Source: Luteibacter jiangsuensis (GTDB taxonomy: Bacteria > Pseudomonadota > Gammaproteobacteria > Xanthomonadales > Rhodanobacteraceae). Taken from it: a stretch of 64,000 nucleotides of DNA. A model generated the notes under the pieces. The model did not search any database and was not told where the DNA came from. It saw only the letters and a list, made by a program, of their open reading frames with translations. Location: the NCBI RefSeq assembly GCF_030812295.1, contig NZ_JAUSSK010000003.1, positions 186,001 to 250,000 of the forward strand, given 5' to 3'. The stretch's first letter is position 1. The number at the start of each line of letters is the position of its first letter. Positions 62,890 through 64,000 of this stretch are shown here, piece after piece. A program made the translations under genes and the position numbers.

Positions 62890-64000
62890 CCCTGGCCAGC
62901 CTGCGTTCGCGCCTGCTGGTGTTGATCGTGCTCGTGCTGGCGGCGGTCTTGTTGCCGTTGGGTATCCTCAGCGCGAAGCGCACGCTCGAAGAAGTGAACG
63001 AATTGTCGGACGGCCGGCTTGCCCAGGCCGCGCGCACGCTGGAAGTCCTGGTCGGCCGCATCGGCGTCGAGCAGTTGCGTGAATACCGTTCGGCCCGCCT
63101 GCTCGTGCCCAGCGTGTCCAACCACCCGCAGGAACTGACCGTGCAGGGGCGCACCTTCGAGTCGGAGGTGGGTTTCCAGGTGTTCGACCGGGACGGCACA
63201 TTGCTGCTCGCCACGGAAAACCTGGCGGTCGTGCCGAACACCCATGCATCCGATGGCGCATTCGAGGACGTGCACAAGGGCAAATACAAATGGCGCATGT
63301 TCACCCTGATCATGGAACAGGACGGGGTGATCATCCGGGCGGGTGAGCGCTACGACAGCCGGAATGAGATAACGCGTGCGCTGTGGCTCGAACATGGCCT
63401 GCCGACCCTTCTCGGCCTGCCCTTGCTGGCACTCCTGGTCGGCTGGGCGATCCGCCGCGGCCTGGGGCCGCTGGAGTCACTGGCCGGAGCGCTGACCCGT
63501 CGCGAGCCGGGCAGCCGCGAACCGATCCACCTGCCGGACGCGCCCCTCGAACTGAGGCCCGTGCTGACGGCGTTGAACGATCAGATCGAACGGCTGGAAG
63601 GGGCGTTGGAGCGCGAACGGCAGTTCAGCGCGGACGTGGCCCATGAGCTGCGCACCCCCTTGGCCTCGACCATGATCAACCTCGAAGACGCGATGGCCTC
63701 GGCGCAACCGGACGAGGCACAGGCTGCGCTGGAAGCGGCTCGCGAATGCCTGGTCTCCCTGGCACGGCGCACCGAGCAATTGCTGGCGCTGGCCCGGCTC
63801 GAAGCCGGTGCGGCCTCGGGGCCGCGAAGCCGCGTGGATCTCAGGGAAATCGCGCTGGAAGTGGTCGAGGAAATGTCGCCCGTGATCGGCACCGGTGGCG
63901 TGGAGTTGAGCATCGAGTTGCCCGTTCACCTCTTCGTGAACGGATATGGCGTCGCCCTCGGCGCGATGATCCGTAACCTGCTGGAAAACGCCTTTCGCCA
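62886..64000 (+). CDS. sensor histidine kinase, 5' part
   Basis: The gene runs off the window end; 371 complete codons are visible. The protein has an N-terminal membrane helix (about 10-30), a periplasmic sensor region (about 31-165), a second helix (about 168-190), a linker and a HisKA domain. Phospho-acceptor His253 lies in FSADVAHELRTPLAS. The N-box of the ATPase domain begins at the very end (MIRNLLENAF). It pairs with the upstream response regulator through an ATGA overlap. Confidence 0.92.
   Translation, partial: MTLASLRSRLLVLIVLVLAAVLLPLGILSAKRTLEEVNELSDGRLAQAARTLEVLVGRIGVEQLREYRSARLLVPSVSNHPQELTVQGRTFESEVGFQVFDRDGTLLLATENLAVVPNTHASDGAFEDVHKGKYKWRMFTLIMEQDGVIIRAGERYDSRNEITRALWLEHGLPTLLGLPLLALLVGWAIRRGLGPLESLAGALTRREPGSREPIHLPDAPLELRPVLTALNDQIERLEGALERERQFSADVAHELRTPLASTMINLEDAMASAQPDEAQAALEAARECLVSLARRTEQLLALARLEAGAASGPRSRVDLREIALEVVEEMSPVIGTGGVELSIELPVHLFVNGYGVALGAMIRNLLENAFR

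Overview
The window is high-GC DNA from a gammaproteobacterium of the Xanthomonadales, most likely family Rhodanobacteraceae (Luteibacter/Dyella-like). This is inferred from gene content and order, not from a database search. It opens inside the ribosomal spc/alpha superoperon: rplE (partial), rpsN, rpsH, rplF, rplR, rpsE, rpmD, rplO, secY, rpsM, rpsK, rpsD, rpoA, rplQ. There is no rpmJ between secY and rpsM. A strong terminator follows rplQ.

From about 7.9 to 8.6 kb lies a non-coding stretch built of palindromic repeats. From 8.6 to 28.8 kb come ordinary housekeeping and metabolic genes: dsbB, a class II DAHP synthase, a divergent queG/nnr pair with tsaE, a cell-wall amidase and mutL. These are followed by a DUF1684 protein, a crotonase, an FKBP isomerase, a DUF1289-nudL-sulfurtransferase operon, a Gfo/Idh/MocA oxidoreductase, a POT peptide transporter with a decayed SDR stub behind it, a PAP2-lipid kinase-phosphoesterase operon and a secreted esterase.

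From 29 to 43 kb is a propionate (2-methylcitrate cycle) region: prpE, prpB and prpC, then fadH on the opposite strand. prpD lies 8.6 kb further on, behind an inserted block. The block holds a five-gene secreted-protein cluster at 35.6-39.6 kb: a Gly/Ala-rich low-complexity protein, two small exported proteins, a C39 peptidase and a coiled-coil/beta-barrel outer-membrane protein. Its architecture resembles the Pseudomonas Fap functional-amyloid system, but the sequences look divergent; it is the best candidate here for an undescribed system. A terC-type gene next to prpD carries a recognisable yybP-ykoY (manganese) riboswitch.

From 43.4 kb onward come an abundant OmpA protein, a DUF3574 lipoprotein with an NCS2-like permease, gloA, a rhomboid protease, rapA and an iron-uptake pair (TonB receptor plus piuC) behind a Fur-like site. 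These are followed by an M13 peptidase lipoprotein, an AcpA-like phosphoesterase overlapping a multicopper oxidase, an M14 peptidase, and a response regulator/histidine kinase pair that runs off the end.

Two families of dispersed non-coding repeats run through the window. One is a REP/BIME family (at least seven clear paired copies) whose arms flank a partly conserved spacer. The other is a ~177-bp multi-hairpin repeat with paired compensatory changes between copies. No tRNA, rRNA, CRISPR array, prophage or complete insertion sequence was seen.
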